Position numbers and translations under genes: made by a program. From CAJQHT01 sp038123275 (lineage in GTDB: Bacteria; Pseudomonadota; Alphaproteobacteria; Rickettsiales; UBA1997), in NCBI GenBank assembly GCA_038123275.1, contig JAYORG010000003.1, positions 98,965 to 162,964 on the forward strand: 64,000 bases of DNA, in the 5' to 3' direction. The stretch's first letter is position 1. Every line of letters starts with the position of its first letter. Of this stretch, positions 1 to 8,631 are shown piece after piece. The notes under the pieces are model-generated. The model saw only the letters and a list, made by a program, of their open reading frames with translations. It made no database searches and had not been told where the DNA came from.

Positions 1-620
1 TCTCTATAATCAATGTCACTATCAAGATTAATTATTTGGCAATGTTTTTTTAATGTCTTATCCACAAATTTTAAAAATAAGTCTCTTTGTAATCCATCTT
101 TATAAAGATTTTCTGGCTTTAAATTAGATGTAAAAACTACCACAACTCCCTTCTTAAAAATATAGGAAAAAATTCTTCTTAAAATTAAAGCATCAGCAAC
201 ATCATCAACTTGGAATTCATCTAAACAAATTAATTTATTATCTTTAATTATACTTTTAGTAACAATTTCTATTAACCTCTCTTTATCTGTCTCTTTATCT
301 TGGCGTGCTTTATAGAGCTCTTGATGAATTTTTTGCATGAAGCTATTAAAATGCAAATAAATTTTATTTTGACTTGGAAATTCATTAAAAAAATTAAGCA
401 TTAACATTGACTTACCTCTGCCAACTTTACCATAAAGATAAATTCCTTGATGATAAATTTGGTTTTCTTTAAAAAATTGAGGAAGTATTTTTGATAGAAA
501 AGATTTTTTTGTATTTGCATCTAAAAAGCTATCTTTTAAATTACTTAAAACATTAAAAGCCTTTGTTTGAGCGTCGCTTAGTACTATTTTTTCATCTTTT
601 ACTGTTAAAGTAATTGACAT
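1..620 (-). CDS. zapE: AFG1-family ATPase ZapE, C-terminus cut off by the window edge
   Basis: I translated this from the raw minus strand. An ATG at 618-620 opens a frame that runs without a stop to base 1 (206 codons). Walker A (YGKVGRGKS) lies at about residues 63-71. The hallmark Walker B region ICLDEFQVDD is at 131-140 with D134 and E135, followed by a sensor-type VVVFTSN segment and KDGLQRDLFL near 174-183. This order is specific to the AFG1/ZapE ATPases, which in E. coli act on the Z-ring under stress and in mitochondria assist protein quality control. Family members are usually about 350-380 residues, so roughly the last 40% is missing. It starts 5 bases after the yebC stop and is probably co-transcribed with it. 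Confidence 0.93.
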   Translation of the reverse strand, partial: MSITLTVKDEKIVLSDAQTKAFNVLSNLKDSFLDANTKKSFLSKILPQFFKENQIYHQGIYLYGKVGRGKSMLMLNFFNEFPSQNKIYLHFNSFMQKIHQELYKARQDKETDKERLIEIVTKSIIKDNKLICLDEFQVDDVADALILRRIFSYIFKKGVVVVFTSNLKPENLYKDGLQRDLFLKFVDKTLKKHCQIINLDSDIDYR

Positions 621-624
621 TGAA

Positions 625-1374
625 TTATTCATCTAACTGTTGTGCAATTTCATCTGTGATATGATAATTACTAGAAACTAATTGAACATCATCATTATCT
701 TCTAAGGCATCAACAAGTTTAGATATCTTTTGAGCTTGATCTAAGCTTAATTCAATTTCATCTTTGGCCTTCCAATCTAAACGAGCTGTTTTTGGATCTC
801 CAAACTTTTCTATTAAAGCATCTCTTACTATGTTAAAGTCATTAGGTGGACAAGTAATACTGTGCCATTCTTCACTTGAATCAACTTCACTTGCTCCAGC
901 TTCTAGTGCAATTTCGAACATCTCATCTTCACTGGCAACACTGCCCTCATATTCTATTAATCCAATATGATCAAACATAAATGATATTGACCCAGTTTCT
1001 CCAAGAGACCCTCCAGCTTTAGTGAAAATACTTCTAACTTCACCAGCGGTTCTATTTCTATTATCTGTTAGAGCCTGAACAATAAATGCAATACCTCCAC
1101 TACCATAACCCTCATATCTTATTTCTTCATAATTATCACCCTCACCTGCACTAGATGCTTTTTTAATTGCTCCATCGATTCTATCCTTAGGCATATTGCA
1201 AGATCTAGCAGCTATAATAGCATTTCTAAGTCTAGGATTAAAATTTGGATCTGGCTGACCTAATTTGGTAGCCACGGTAATTTCTCTTTGTAACTTGGTG
1301 AATAATTTTGCCCTTTTGGCATCTTGAGCACCTTTTCTATGCTTAATGTTAGCAAATTTTGAATGTCCGGCCAT
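625..1374 (-). CDS. yebC: YebC/PmpR/TACO1 family protein
   Basis: A full-length member of the YebC family (249 residues; usual length 240-250). The N-terminal MAGHSKFANIKHRKG block is diagnostic. The central ETGSISFMFDH segment and the acidic C-terminal domain follow in normal order. Family members bind DNA and act as regulators in some bacteria. Recent work on YebC and mitochondrial TACO1 links the family to translation through difficult (proline-rich) stretches, so 'transcriptional regulator' in databases may be too narrow. The gene is first of a probable yebC-zapE pair on the minus strand. About 100 bases of AT-rich leader precede it. Confidence 0.95.
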   Translation of the reverse strand: MAGHSKFANIKHRKGAQDAKRAKLFTKLQREITVATKLGQPDPNFNPRLRNAIIAARSCNMPKDRIDGAIKKASSAGEGDNYEEIRYEGYGSGGIAFIVQALTDNRNRTAGEVRSIFTKAGGSLGETGSISFMFDHIGLIEYEGSVASEDEMFEIALEAGASEVDSSEEWHSITCPPNDFNIVRDALIEKFGDPKTARLDWKAKDEIELSLDQAQKISKLVDALEDNDDVQLVSSNYHITDEIAQQLDE

Positions 1375-1470
1375 GATATTATCTAAATATTAATATTTGT
1401 TAAAAACAATAATTTTGATTACTTTTTATATTTTTTGCAAGATATGTTTACTATAGTGCTATCTTACTAT

Positions 1471-2181
1471 TTAAAAATCATAACCAATAATAACCATGGT
1501 TCTGTTATCCGTATTCTTAATGCCCTCTGGAACATTACTTTTATTTTCAATAAATAAACTTATTTTTAAATAAAGAGATTTATTCATCATAATTTTTAAA
1601 TTACTATCAGATCTAGTAATTCTAGCATTGTTATCAATAGAAATATCAAAATCCTCATTGAAGGATACTGTAGAATTTAATTTCCATTCAAGATTAGACC
1701 CAAGTCTAGCTACTAGACTATCTTCTTTATCTTGGTCTGAAAATTTTATTTGCCTAAGACCAGTACTAAATTGAGCTGTTAGATTAATGTTGTCTGTTTT
1801 AATAATATTTCTACCAAGGCCAATAGTTTCTGAAATACGATAATCATAACCACCATATCTATCATCAACATATTCTAATTCTAGAAAACTGTAGTTTAAT
1901 GTTGTTACTACATAACGAGTTTGATTATTAACTCTATATTCTTCCTTTGAGCGCTCTTCATTTTCTTTTTTATTTTCACCCCTAGCATTAAAAATATCTT
2001 TCCATTTATTTCCTGAATCATAGTCAATCTTGGTGTTTCCATAAAAAGACTCAGACTCACTATTGCCATTTTCAATAGAAATTCCACCCTCTACTGATCT
2101 CTTCCAGGTGCTAGCAAAAGAATTTGAGCTAAAAATTATAAAGAATATAAAAAAATAACAAGAATAGTAAAACTTAAACAT
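1471..2181 (-). CDS. DUF481 (YdiY-like) outer-membrane beta-barrel protein
   Basis: The chosen start is the ATG at 2179-2181. An upstream in-frame ATG (2203-2205) would overlap fabH, and only the downstream one places a clean signal peptide (MFKFYYSCYFF..., ending near SNSFA) at the N-terminus. The mature part has the DUF481 pattern: GNSESESFYGNTKIDYDSG near the start, then alternating aromatic/polar strands (NNQTRYVV, YSFLELEYVDDRYGGYDYR) and a C-terminal Phe (MVIIGYDF) typical of BAM substrates. DUF481 proteins include the 'salt-induced' YdiY. Substrate and function are unknown. It is the last gene of the rpmF-plsX-fabH run, where many alphaproteobacteria instead carry ihfA. Confidence 0.8.
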   Translation of the reverse strand: MFKFYYSCYFFIFFIIFSSNSFASTWKRSVEGGISIENGNSESESFYGNTKIDYDSGNKWKDIFNARGENKKENEERSKEEYRVNNQTRYVVTTLNYSFLELEYVDDRYGGYDYRISETIGLGRNIIKTDNINLTAQFSTGLRQIKFSDQDKEDSLVARLGSNLEWKLNSTVSFNEDFDISIDNNARITRSDSNLKIMMNKSLYLKISLFIENKSNVPEGIKNTDNRTMVIIGYDF

Positions 2182-2188
2182 ATATTTA

Positions 2189-3148
2189 TTACCATCTAAG
2201 AACAATGGATCCCCAAGTTAAACCTCCACCCAAAGCTTCCATTACCACTATATCACCTTTTTTAATTTTATTGTTTTTTAAGGCAAAATCTAAAGCCATA
2301 GGAATTGATGCAGCGGAAGTATTAGCATGATTTTCAACTGTGACTATTACCTTGTCTTGTGATAAATTTAGTTTTTTAGCAACTGCATTTAAAATTCTAG
2401 CATTAGCTTGATGTGGAACTAGTAAATCTATATCCTTTACGCTTAAATTAATTGCTTCTAAGGATTTAATTACGCAATTGCTCATCTTTTCTACGGCATG
2501 TTTGAATACCTCTTTTCCAGACATGGTAATATAACCAGCATCTTGTGTTAGGGATGTTCCACCACTGGTTTTTAATATATCGACCAAATTACCGTCACTA
2601 TGCAATTGATTAGATAATATACCACTATTATTATCTTTAGTTGCAGATAAAATTACTGCCCCTGCTCCATCTCCAAATAATACACAAGTATTTCTATCTT
2701 CCCAATTGACTATTTTGGACAAAGTATCAGCTCCAATAACTAAAGCATTTTTGACCTGCCCTGTTTTAATAAAATTATTAGCTATATTTAATGCATATAC
2801 AAAGCCGCTACAAACTGCCTGAACATCAAAAGCAAAAGCATTTTTAGCGCCTAATTTTGACTGAATAATAGTAGCAGTTGAAGGAAAGGTTAGATCCGGA
2901 GTTGTAGTTGCTAATATTATCATATCAATATCTAATATATCCATATTAGCTGCAGCAATTGCTTTGTTAGCTGCCTTTAATGATATATCTGATGTAAGCT
3001 CATTTTTACCAGCAATGTGCCTTTGTAAAATTCCAGTTCTCTCTACTATCCATTCATGACTAGTATCAACCTTTTTCTCCAGATCAAAATTAGTTACTAT
3101 TTTTTCTGGCAAGTAAGAACCAGCTGATATTATTTGTGAATTAAACAT
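2189..3148 (-). CDS. fabH: 3-oxoacyl-[ACP] synthase III
   Basis: Starts type II fatty-acid synthesis by condensing an acyl-CoA primer (usually acetyl-CoA) with malonyl-ACP. At 319 residues it has the normal length. The catalytic triad is visible: Cys113 in AVCSGFVYAL, His246 in VPHQANARI, and Asn276 in NHANTSAASIPMAL. The glycine-rich ALGGGLTWGS motif lies near the end. It follows plsX by 12 bases on the minus strand, the standard alphaproteobacterial plsX-fabH coupling of fatty-acid initiation with phospholipid entry. Confidence 0.97.
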   Translation of the reverse strand: MFNSQIISAGSYLPEKIVTNFDLEKKVDTSHEWIVERTGILQRHIAGKNELTSDISLKAANKAIAAANMDILDIDMIILATTTPDLTFPSTATIIQSKLGAKNAFAFDVQAVCSGFVYALNIANNFIKTGQVKNALVIGADTLSKIVNWEDRNTCVLFGDGAGAVILSATKDNNSGILSNQLHSDGNLVDILKTSGGTSLTQDAGYITMSGKEVFKHAVEKMSNCVIKSLEAINLSVKDIDLLVPHQANARILNAVAKKLNLSQDKVIVTVENHANTSAASIPMALDFALKNNKIKKGDIVVMEALGGGLTWGSIVLRW

Positions 3149-3160
3149 AATTACAATGAT

Positions 3161-4192
3161 TTATTCTTCTAAGTCTAAACCTGAAGATTTAACTTCTTTT
3201 ATAATGGTATCATTAATTTTATCCTCAACCAAGGATATAGCCACATTAATGGCATTAGCAAACCCTGTTGAGTCTGTACTACCATGGCTTTTAACCACAA
3301 TACCGTTTAAGCCAACCAACATAGCACCATTATAAACTCTAGGGTCAACTTTTTTAAAAACATCTTTCAATGACTTACTAGCAAGTAAGTAACCAATTTT
3401 AGCAATAAAAGAGCCGCTTAACCCCTCTTTTACAAACCCTGTAACCATTTTTGCTGTTCCTTCAATTGCTTTTAATGTTATATTGCCACAAAAGCCATCA
3501 GTTACTACTACATCAACTGTGCCCTTACTGATGTCATCACCTTCAACATAACCGTAAAAAGAACTAGATATGTCACTTTCTCTAATTAATATAGCTGCAT
3601 TTTTAACAGCATCACTACCTTTTAAATCTTCAGAACCAACATTTAATAAGCCAATTTTTGGATTTTCTATTTTTAAAACAGTTTTAGCAAAAGCATGACC
3701 CATAACTGCAAACTGATATAATACCTCTGAATTACAATCGATATTAGCACCCATGTCGAGCATTACTGTAGCTTTCTTTTTTTTATTTGGAATAAATGTA
3801 ACAATTGCTGGACGATCAATTGCAGCTAATGGCCTTAGAACAATTTTAGACATAGCCATTAAAGCTCCTGTATTACCGGCAGAAACAACTGCATCACTCT
3901 GGCCATCTTTAACTGAGTTAATTGCTAACCTCATACTAGACTTGGTACCCCTTCTAAGCGCTATAGAAGGCTTGTCTTCGCTAGATATATTTTGAGTTGT
4001 ATGTATTAAAGAATAACGATCTTTTAAAATGGAATATTTTTCAAGTAAGGGATTTACTAAATCAAGATCACCATAGAAAATAAAATGCACTTTTTTATTG
4101 CTTTTGGCAACTTTACAAGCTCCTTTTATAACTATATCTGGAGCCCTGTCCCCACCCATGCAATCAAGAGAAATAGTAATTTTTTTAGTCAC
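3161..4192 (-). CDS. plsX: Phosphate acyltransferase
   Basis: Converts acyl-ACP to acyl-phosphate, the acyl donor for PlsY in glycerophospholipid synthesis. The sequence opens with the family signature ITISLDCMGGDRAPDIVIKG. It then carries the conserved VVSAGNTGALMA and LLNVGSEDLKGSDAVKNA blocks and the VDVVVTDGFCGNITLKA segment. Length (343 residues) is typical. The gene sits between rpmF (114 bases upstream) and fabH (12 bases downstream) on the same strand. Confidence 0.97.
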   Translation of the reverse strand: MTKKITISLDCMGGDRAPDIVIKGACKVAKSNKKVHFIFYGDLDLVNPLLEKYSILKDRYSLIHTTQNISSEDKPSIALRRGTKSSMRLAINSVKDGQSDAVVSAGNTGALMAMSKIVLRPLAAIDRPAIVTFIPNKKKKATVMLDMGANIDCNSEVLYQFAVMGHAFAKTVLKIENPKIGLLNVGSEDLKGSDAVKNAAILIRESDISSSFYGYVEGDDISKGTVDVVVTDGFCGNITLKAIEGTAKMVTGFVKEGLSGSFIAKIGYLLASKSLKDVFKKVDPRVYNGAMLVGLNGIVVKSHGSTDSTGFANAINVAISLVEDKINDTIIKEVKSSGLDLEE

Positions 4193-4306
4193 TTGATCAA
4201 ATATTTATGATTGATATAAGTAAGTCTACATTTTGGCTCTATTGAGTATTTAAATTATTATTAATTTAAATCTTAACTGTGAACCAAATACTTCAATAAA
4301 AATCTA

Positions 4307-4528
4307 TTATTCTGATGACTCTTGAGCTTCAGATTCGTTATTGTTATCGTTATTTTCAATGATTTTTCTACCCTTGTAATAACCATCAAGAGATATATGG
4401 TGAGATAGCTTATATTCACCAGTTGTTTCATCTACAACAACATTAGGAAATTTTAGAGAATAAGAGCCGTTACTACCTCTGCGCATATTACGCTTGGACT
4501 TTGATGTTTTCTTCTTTGGAACTGCCAT
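4307..4528 (-). CDS. rpmF: 50S ribosomal protein L32
   Basis: The N-terminus MAVPKKKTSKSKRNMRRGS is the bL32 signature. The middle (LPHISL-like HHISLDGYYKGRKII) matches alphaproteobacterial L32. It is of the zinc-free type, with no Cys pairs. The 73-residue length includes an extra Asn/Glu/Ser-rich acidic tail (about the last 14 residues) beyond the usual end near GRKII. It heads the rpmF-plsX-fabH cluster, an arrangement that ties ribosome and lipid synthesis in many bacteria. Confidence 0.97.
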   Translation of the reverse strand: MAVPKKKTSKSKRNMRRGSNGSYSLKFPNVVVDETTGEYKLSHHISLDGYYKGRKIIENNDNNNESEAQESSE

Positions 4529-4878
4529 ATTTTACTTGTTAAAAACTAATATTAATTTAACCTTAAGAATTAATAAATAATACCTTGCGGCTAAGAGTAA
4601 GTTGATATTAGCTATTAAAATAATAAAATCAACTATATATATAGAATTATTCTATAAAAGACCTTTTCACAACTAAAATTATTCAGTTTTTTTCTAGATT
4701 TAAAGGGAATTAGCTGATTTTTTGGTTATATATAAACATATTTGGCTAAAAAATTAGTTATTTTATACCAGAAATAGAGAAAAATATACCAGAAATAGAG
4801 AAAAAGTGAATGATTTTTAATAAAAAACATATTACATTTTAGTTGTACAGAGGTCTTTATATTTAAGCAATCATTATC
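4529..4878. other. 350-bp divergent intergenic region between rpmF and bamE
   Basis: No gene is visible. The region separates two divergent genes and must hold both promoters, but I could not assign convincing -35/-10 pairs. It contains a 2 x 21-bp tandem repeat (4765-4806) and a stretch that matches the interior of the MITE-like element at 20454-20568. Confidence 0.6.
4765..4806. repeat. 2 x 21-bp tandem repeat joined to a MITE-like relic
   Basis: The unit ATACCAGAAATAGAGAAAAA plus one base occurs at 4765-4785 and again at 4786-4806. From 4791 on, 27 bases (to about 4817) match the reverse complement of 20493-20519 at 25 of 27 positions. The tandem unit therefore overlaps a fragment of the dispersed element described there. 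Confidence 0.75.
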
Positions 4879-5310
4879 ATGACAATGAAAAACCTATTAA
4901 CGTCGTTACTTATATTAATATTTCTGACATCATGCTTAAGTAGAGTTGAAAATAAAGGATATTCTTTTGATTTAACCGACTATAAAGTTAAAAAAGGCTT
5001 AAGTAGTAAAAGTGAGATATCTAAAAATATGGGATCACCTACCCTAATAAACTATATAGATAATGAAATATTTTGGATTTATCTTGAAGAAGAAGTAAGA
5101 AAATTGTTATTTTTTAAGCCAAAAGTAATAAAAAGAAAAATATTAGTAATGACTTTTGATAAAGACAATATTGTTAAAGAGTTTAGTAATTACAATTTAG
5201 AGGATGAAAATCATATTAAATTCTCTAAAAATAAAACTAAGGTAAGAGAAATAGAAAAAAGTTTTGCATCTGATTTATTTGGCAATATTGGTCAAGTAGC
5301 GCCACAATAG
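4879..5310 (+). CDS. bamE: Outer membrane protein assembly factor BamE (SmpA/OmlA family lipoprotein)
   Basis: A small lipoprotein of the BAM complex, which folds beta-barrel proteins into the outer membrane. The signal peptide ends in a lipobox (FLTSC, Cys near residue 19). The mature part shows the alphaproteobacterial BamE pattern: a KKGLSSKSEISKNMGSPT turn, then NEIFWIYLEEEVRKLLFFKPKV, an ILVMTFDKDNIV strand, and a C-terminal LFGNIGQ. Length (143) fits. A second in-frame ATG lies 2 codons in. In many alphaproteobacteria bamE neighbours DUF177-rpmF-plsX-fabH. Here it diverges from rpmF, which supports the call. Confidence 0.9.
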   Translation: MTMKNLLTSLLILIFLTSCLSRVENKGYSFDLTDYKVKKGLSSKSEISKNMGSPTLINYIDNEIFWIYLEEEVRKLLFFKPKVIKRKILVMTFDKDNIVKEFSNYNLEDENHIKFSKNKTKVREIEKSFASDLFGNIGQVAPQ

Positions 5311-5367
5311 ATATCTGCTGGAATTATTATAATTTATCCAAGATTTTGTTATAAAAAATATCATAGA

Positions 5368-5682
5368 ATGATTTTAAAAAAATATTTCTTAATATTATTA
5401 ATATTGGCTAGCTGCACAAACCCAAAAAATCAGACTGAAATTGACCGAGCTGTAGAAATTATTTGTCCAGGAGCTCCAAATACTTTAGTTTTAAGAGCAA
5501 CAAAAAAAGAACTACGCGAGGCATTAAGAAAACAATATAGCCATCATAGAACCAGAGATACAGCTTTAAAATTAAAAGATGGATCAATTATATTACTTCC
5601 CTCAGTTAGACCTAGAGATCTTAATAAATGTTTGTTGAGATCGATTCCAAAACTTATTATTCCAACTTCGCAGGGATACTGA
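5368..5682 (+). CDS. Small predicted lipoprotein of unknown function
   Basis: I do not recognise this 104-residue protein. It has a short signal peptide (MILKKYFLILLIL) and a lipobox LASC, so it is predicted to be lipid-anchored. The mature part is basic and has two further Cys residues (in EIICPGAP and NKCLLRS) that could pair. A KDGSIILLPSVRPRD segment looks strand-forming. It lies 57 bases after bamE on the same strand and may share its transcript. Periplasmic localisation is an inference from the lipobox alone. Confidence 0.6.
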   Translation: MILKKYFLILLILASCTNPKNQTEIDRAVEIICPGAPNTLVLRATKKELREALRKQYSHHRTRDTALKLKDGSIILLPSVRPRDLNKCLLRSIPKLIIPTSQGY

Positions 5683-5790
5683 TATTATTAAGACCAATAT
5701 CCCTTTAAGATGCTAACAATATTTAAGAAAGCTATAAGTAATAGCAAGTGGAATAGTTAATAATTGTAGGCTAGAATTAACTCCTCCACT

Positions 5791-5964
5791 CGTGACGTGA
5801 GATCCTATCACGCAAGACTAACTAAGTCCTTAATAGGCCTAAGTTACTCTAGGTTCAGGATGACATAATAAAATAATCGTGACGTGAGATCCTATCACGC
5901 AAGACTAACTAAGTACTTAATAGGCCTTAGTTAGTATAAGTTCAGGATGGCATAATAAAATAAT
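5791..5964. repeat. Direct 87-bp duplication of a palindromic repeat (two copies)
   Basis: Copy 1 is 5791-5877 and copy 2 is 5878-5964, head-to-tail, differing at a few positions. Read on the minus strand each copy begins with a CATCCTGAACYTA-type motif, then a stem-loop (TAACTAAG...CTTAGTTA), then a GTGATAGGATCTCACGTC-type end. This is the same architecture as the repeats at 34154-34492 and 51776-51955. The array lies between a plus-strand lipoprotein gene and the end of minus-strand yraN, so it may also stop convergent transcripts. Confidence 0.85.
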
Positions 5965-5978
5965 ATTATAGTAAAAAC

Positions 5979-6341
5979 TTAGTCCCAGTATCCTTTTAAG
6001 TGGTGAGTGATTTTAAAAGATTGAACTATTATAAGATCAAATCTGATACCTAAATTTTGGTATTTTTTATTTTTGGCGATAAAAGCCATTGTGCCTTGTG
6101 TGATTCTATTTTGTTGATAAGTTGACAAAACTTCTTCGACTGTTTGAATTTTTTTTCTAGCCTTAACTTCAATAATTACTAAGGTGTCTTTCTTAATTGT
6201 GATTAAGTCTATTTCTCCACAATAGGTTTTATGTCTTCTTTTTAATATTTTATATCCTTTGAATAATAAAAATATAATTACTAAATATTCAGCAGAAATT
6301 CCAAAATAATATGATCTGAGTTTTTTATTGTACTTCTTCAT
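5979..6341 (-). CDS. yraN: UPF0102 family protein YraN
   Basis: A 120-residue member of the UPF0102 family, a predicted endonuclease-fold protein of unknown role. The PD-(D/E)xK-like core is visible: CGEIDLITIKKDTLVIIEVKARK, where the Asp of EIDLI and the Glu-x-Lys of IIEVKAR are the usual catalytic-type residues. Its start overlaps the rsmI stop by 4 bases, and rsmI-yraN pairing is a recurring alphaproteobacterial arrangement. Confidence 0.9.
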   Translation of the reverse strand: MKKYNKKLRSYYFGISAEYLVIIFLLFKGYKILKRRHKTYCGEIDLITIKKDTLVIIEVKARKKIQTVEEVLSTYQQNRITQGTMAFIAKNKKYQNLGIRFDLIIVQSFKITHHLKGYWD

Positions 6342-7213
6342 GTTGATGCTTTTATGTTAAGCATTCTTTGATATATTATTTTTTTATTTAAATCATAACT
6401 ATCAGCTATTAGAGCAACAGCATCTTTGGGAGTCATACTTTTTAAGGCCAAAGTGAGCTCTTCATCTATTTTAGTAAAGTTGATTTCTTTATCTTTTGGG
6501 TCTGGTTTTGATAATAAAATAACTATTTCACCTTTTACTTTATGTTTTTGATAATATTTAATTAAATTTTCAAGGTTATCTTTTTTTACTTCTTCATAAA
6601 TTTTGGTTATTTCTCTAGTAATTGCTGCTTTTCTATTTCCAAAAATGGACAACATATTTTTTAAGGTGGATAAAATTCTTTGTGGTGACTCAAAAAATAT
6701 TAGAGTGGAGTTAATATTAACTAGTTCTTTAAAAAAATTCTCTTTTTGTAATTTTAAATGAGGAATAAAACCGGCAAATAAAAACCTGTCACTTTGTATC
6801 CCTGAAATTGATAAAGCGGCAATAACACTGCATGCTCCAGGAATTGATTTTACCTGCACTTTATTTTCTAATAAAAAATTAACTAATTTATAACCAGGGT
6901 CAGAAACTAATGGGGTTCCGGCATCGCTTATTAAGCATAAAGATTTATTTTGCTTTGAAATTAAATCTAATATTTTGGATCTTGCGGACTCGTCACTATA
7001 GTCATTATAAACCATAAGAGGTTTTTTAATGTTTAAGGATTTTAATAAACGTGATGAAACTCTACTATCTTCACAAATTATGGTGTCACACTTCTTTAAA
7101 ACGTCAATTGCTCTTAAGGTAATGTCGGAAATATTTCCTATTGGAGTTGATACTATGTATAAAGCATTTTCCAAAAAGAAATTATCTTTTTTTGAATCTA
7201 AAAAATCTTGCAT
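6338..7213 (-). CDS. rsmI: 16S rRNA (cytidine-1402-2'-O)-methyltransferase RsmI
   Basis: Methylates the ribose of C1402 in the 16S rRNA decoding centre using SAM. The N-terminus carries the tetrapyrrole-methylase-like signature LYIVSTPIGNISDITLRA. The conserved IICEDSR, LISDAGTPLVSDPGY and SIPGACSVIAALSISG blocks follow. Length 291 is usual. It diverges from the LpoA-like gene (81 bases apart) and runs into yraN with a 4-base overlap, which suggests translational coupling. Confidence 0.96.
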   Translation of the reverse strand: MQDFLDSKKDNFFLENALYIVSTPIGNISDITLRAIDVLKKCDTIICEDSRVSSRLLKSLNIKKPLMVYNDYSDESARSKILDLISKQNKSLCLISDAGTPLVSDPGYKLVNFLLENKVQVKSIPGACSVIAALSISGIQSDRFLFAGFIPHLKLQKENFFKELVNINSTLIFFESPQRILSTLKNMLSIFGNRKAAITREITKIYEEVKKDNLENLIKYYQKHKVKGEIVILLSKPDPKDKEINFTKIDEELTLALKSMTPKDAVALIADSYDLNKKIIYQRMLNIKAST

Positions 7214-7294
7214 ATTCTTTAATGTCGTTTATTCTCTATTTCCTAGCCAGTATTAACCAAGTTTTATATTATTCTATCACTTTAAAAAAAGAAA

Positions 7295-8581
7295 ATGAAA
7301 ATAAAAAATATTTTTTATATAGTTATAATATCATTAATTCTTAATTCTTGCTCTACAGTAGAAACTGTTAAATATGGCTCTCAGCCAAGATTAGAAGAAT
7401 TTCCAATTGGGAAAGTAATGCCAAAAGAAGTTAAAAAATATGAAAAATTAAGAGTAGCCACTATACTACCTCTTACTGGTAAAAATGCTAAAATTGGCAA
7501 GTCTATGCTTAATGCCATAAATTTATCTCTATTTGATAATGACCATAAAGATAGGATAGAACTATTTATATTTGATAATAAAAGCAGTGATTATAATTCG
7601 AAAAAAATTATCAAAAAAATAGCAGATAAAAAAATTAGGTTAGTTATTGGACCAGTATTTACTAGCTCAATAGAATCAATATCTGAGATTGCAGCTGAAA
7701 ATAATATTGTAGTGCTATCATTTTCGAATAACTCTGACTTAATTAATTATAAAGGAATATTCTTATCAGGATTTTCTCCTGAACAGGAAATAGATCGTAT
7801 TACTTCTTATTTAATTGATAGTGGCAAAAGTAACTTTTCAGTAATTGCTCCAAATAATCAGTATGGTATTAGAATAGCCAAAACTTTGAGAGAAATGGCA
7901 GAAATTAAGGATGCCAATTTTATTTCTAGTCAATTTTATATTAATAGCAAAAAGAGCTTCACTAAAATTGCTAATACTATATTAAACTCTTACATAGTTT
8001 CAGATGAAATTGAAGAATATCAAGAAGAATTGGAAGCTATAGAAGATAAGGAAGAAAGAGAGATTCGTGAACTTGAAATTATTGCGCAGCATAAAATTTA
8101 TGCTGACACTATTTTAATTGCAGAATCTGGTGATAAGGCATTTAAAATAGCCAAAGAACTGCATCTAAATAATGTTGATGGTAGAGATATTCAAATTATT
8201 GGAACTAGCCATTGGGATAAAGTGTCTATTCTTGAAGGTAATTCCTTATCTGGAGCTTGGTTTCCTGGTCCAAATAATAAATATTATTCAAGATTTAAAG
8301 AAAAATATAATCAAATTTATGGGGAAGACCCTGTTAGAATTAGCTCAATTGCTTATGATGTTACTGCCTTTGTTATTGACTTATCTAGTGAAATAAAAGA
8401 CCAAAAATTAACTGGCAATGATATTGTTAATTATAATGGAAAAAAGGGTTATCGCGGCATTGATGGGTTATTTAGATTCTTGCCTAATGGTATAGTTGAA
8501 AGAAATTTATCGGTACTAGGGGTTGGTAACTCAGAATTTAAAATTATAGACAGAGCACCAAGAAGATTTTTAAATTATTAA
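7295..8581 (+). CDS. Penicillin-binding protein activator (LpoA/LppC-like lipoprotein)
   Basis: A lipoprotein with lipobox LNSC (Cys near residue 19) followed by a periplasmic-binding-protein fold. RVATILPLTGKNAKIGKSMLNAINLSL near residue 53 is the typical start of an LppC/ABC-type substrate-binding domain, and VIGPVFTSSIESISEIAAENNIVVLSFSN the typical second strand. In gammaproteobacteria LpoA activates the peptidoglycan synthase PBP1A from the outer membrane. Alphaproteobacterial relatives keep the binding-protein domain but lack the TPR half, as here (428 residues). A charged Glu-rich insert (about residues 235-265) interrupts the domain. Divergent placement next to rsmI-yraN matches other alphaproteobacteria. 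Confidence 0.8.
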   Translation: MKIKNIFYIVIISLILNSCSTVETVKYGSQPRLEEFPIGKVMPKEVKKYEKLRVATILPLTGKNAKIGKSMLNAINLSLFDNDHKDRIELFIFDNKSSDYNSKKIIKKIADKKIRLVIGPVFTSSIESISEIAAENNIVVLSFSNNSDLINYKGIFLSGFSPEQEIDRITSYLIDSGKSNFSVIAPNNQYGIRIAKTLREMAEIKDANFISSQFYINSKKSFTKIANTILNSYIVSDEIEEYQEELEAIEDKEEREIRELEIIAQHKIYADTILIAESGDKAFKIAKELHLNNVDGRDIQIIGTSHWDKVSILEGNSLSGAWFPGPNNKYYSRFKEKYNQIYGEDPVRISSIAYDVTAFVIDLSSEIKDQKLTGNDIVNYNGKKGYRGIDGLFRFLPNGIVERNLSVLGVGNSEFKIIDRAPRRFLNY

Positions 8582-8631
8582 TACTATACTGATAGCAAAC
8601 CCATAATTCCTTTGCGTGCAACCTCTTCTTC

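Noticed and set aside
2189..2205. Upstream start for the DUF481 gene at 2203-2205
   Set aside because: It overlaps fabH by 17 bases and adds eight residues before the signal peptide. The downstream ATG at 2179-2181 gives a normal signal sequence.
5791..5964. CRISPR-like array considered for the direct repeats near 5.8 kb
   Set aside because: There are only two copies, placed head-to-tail without spacers, and each is an 87-bp palindromic unit. No cas genes are nearby.
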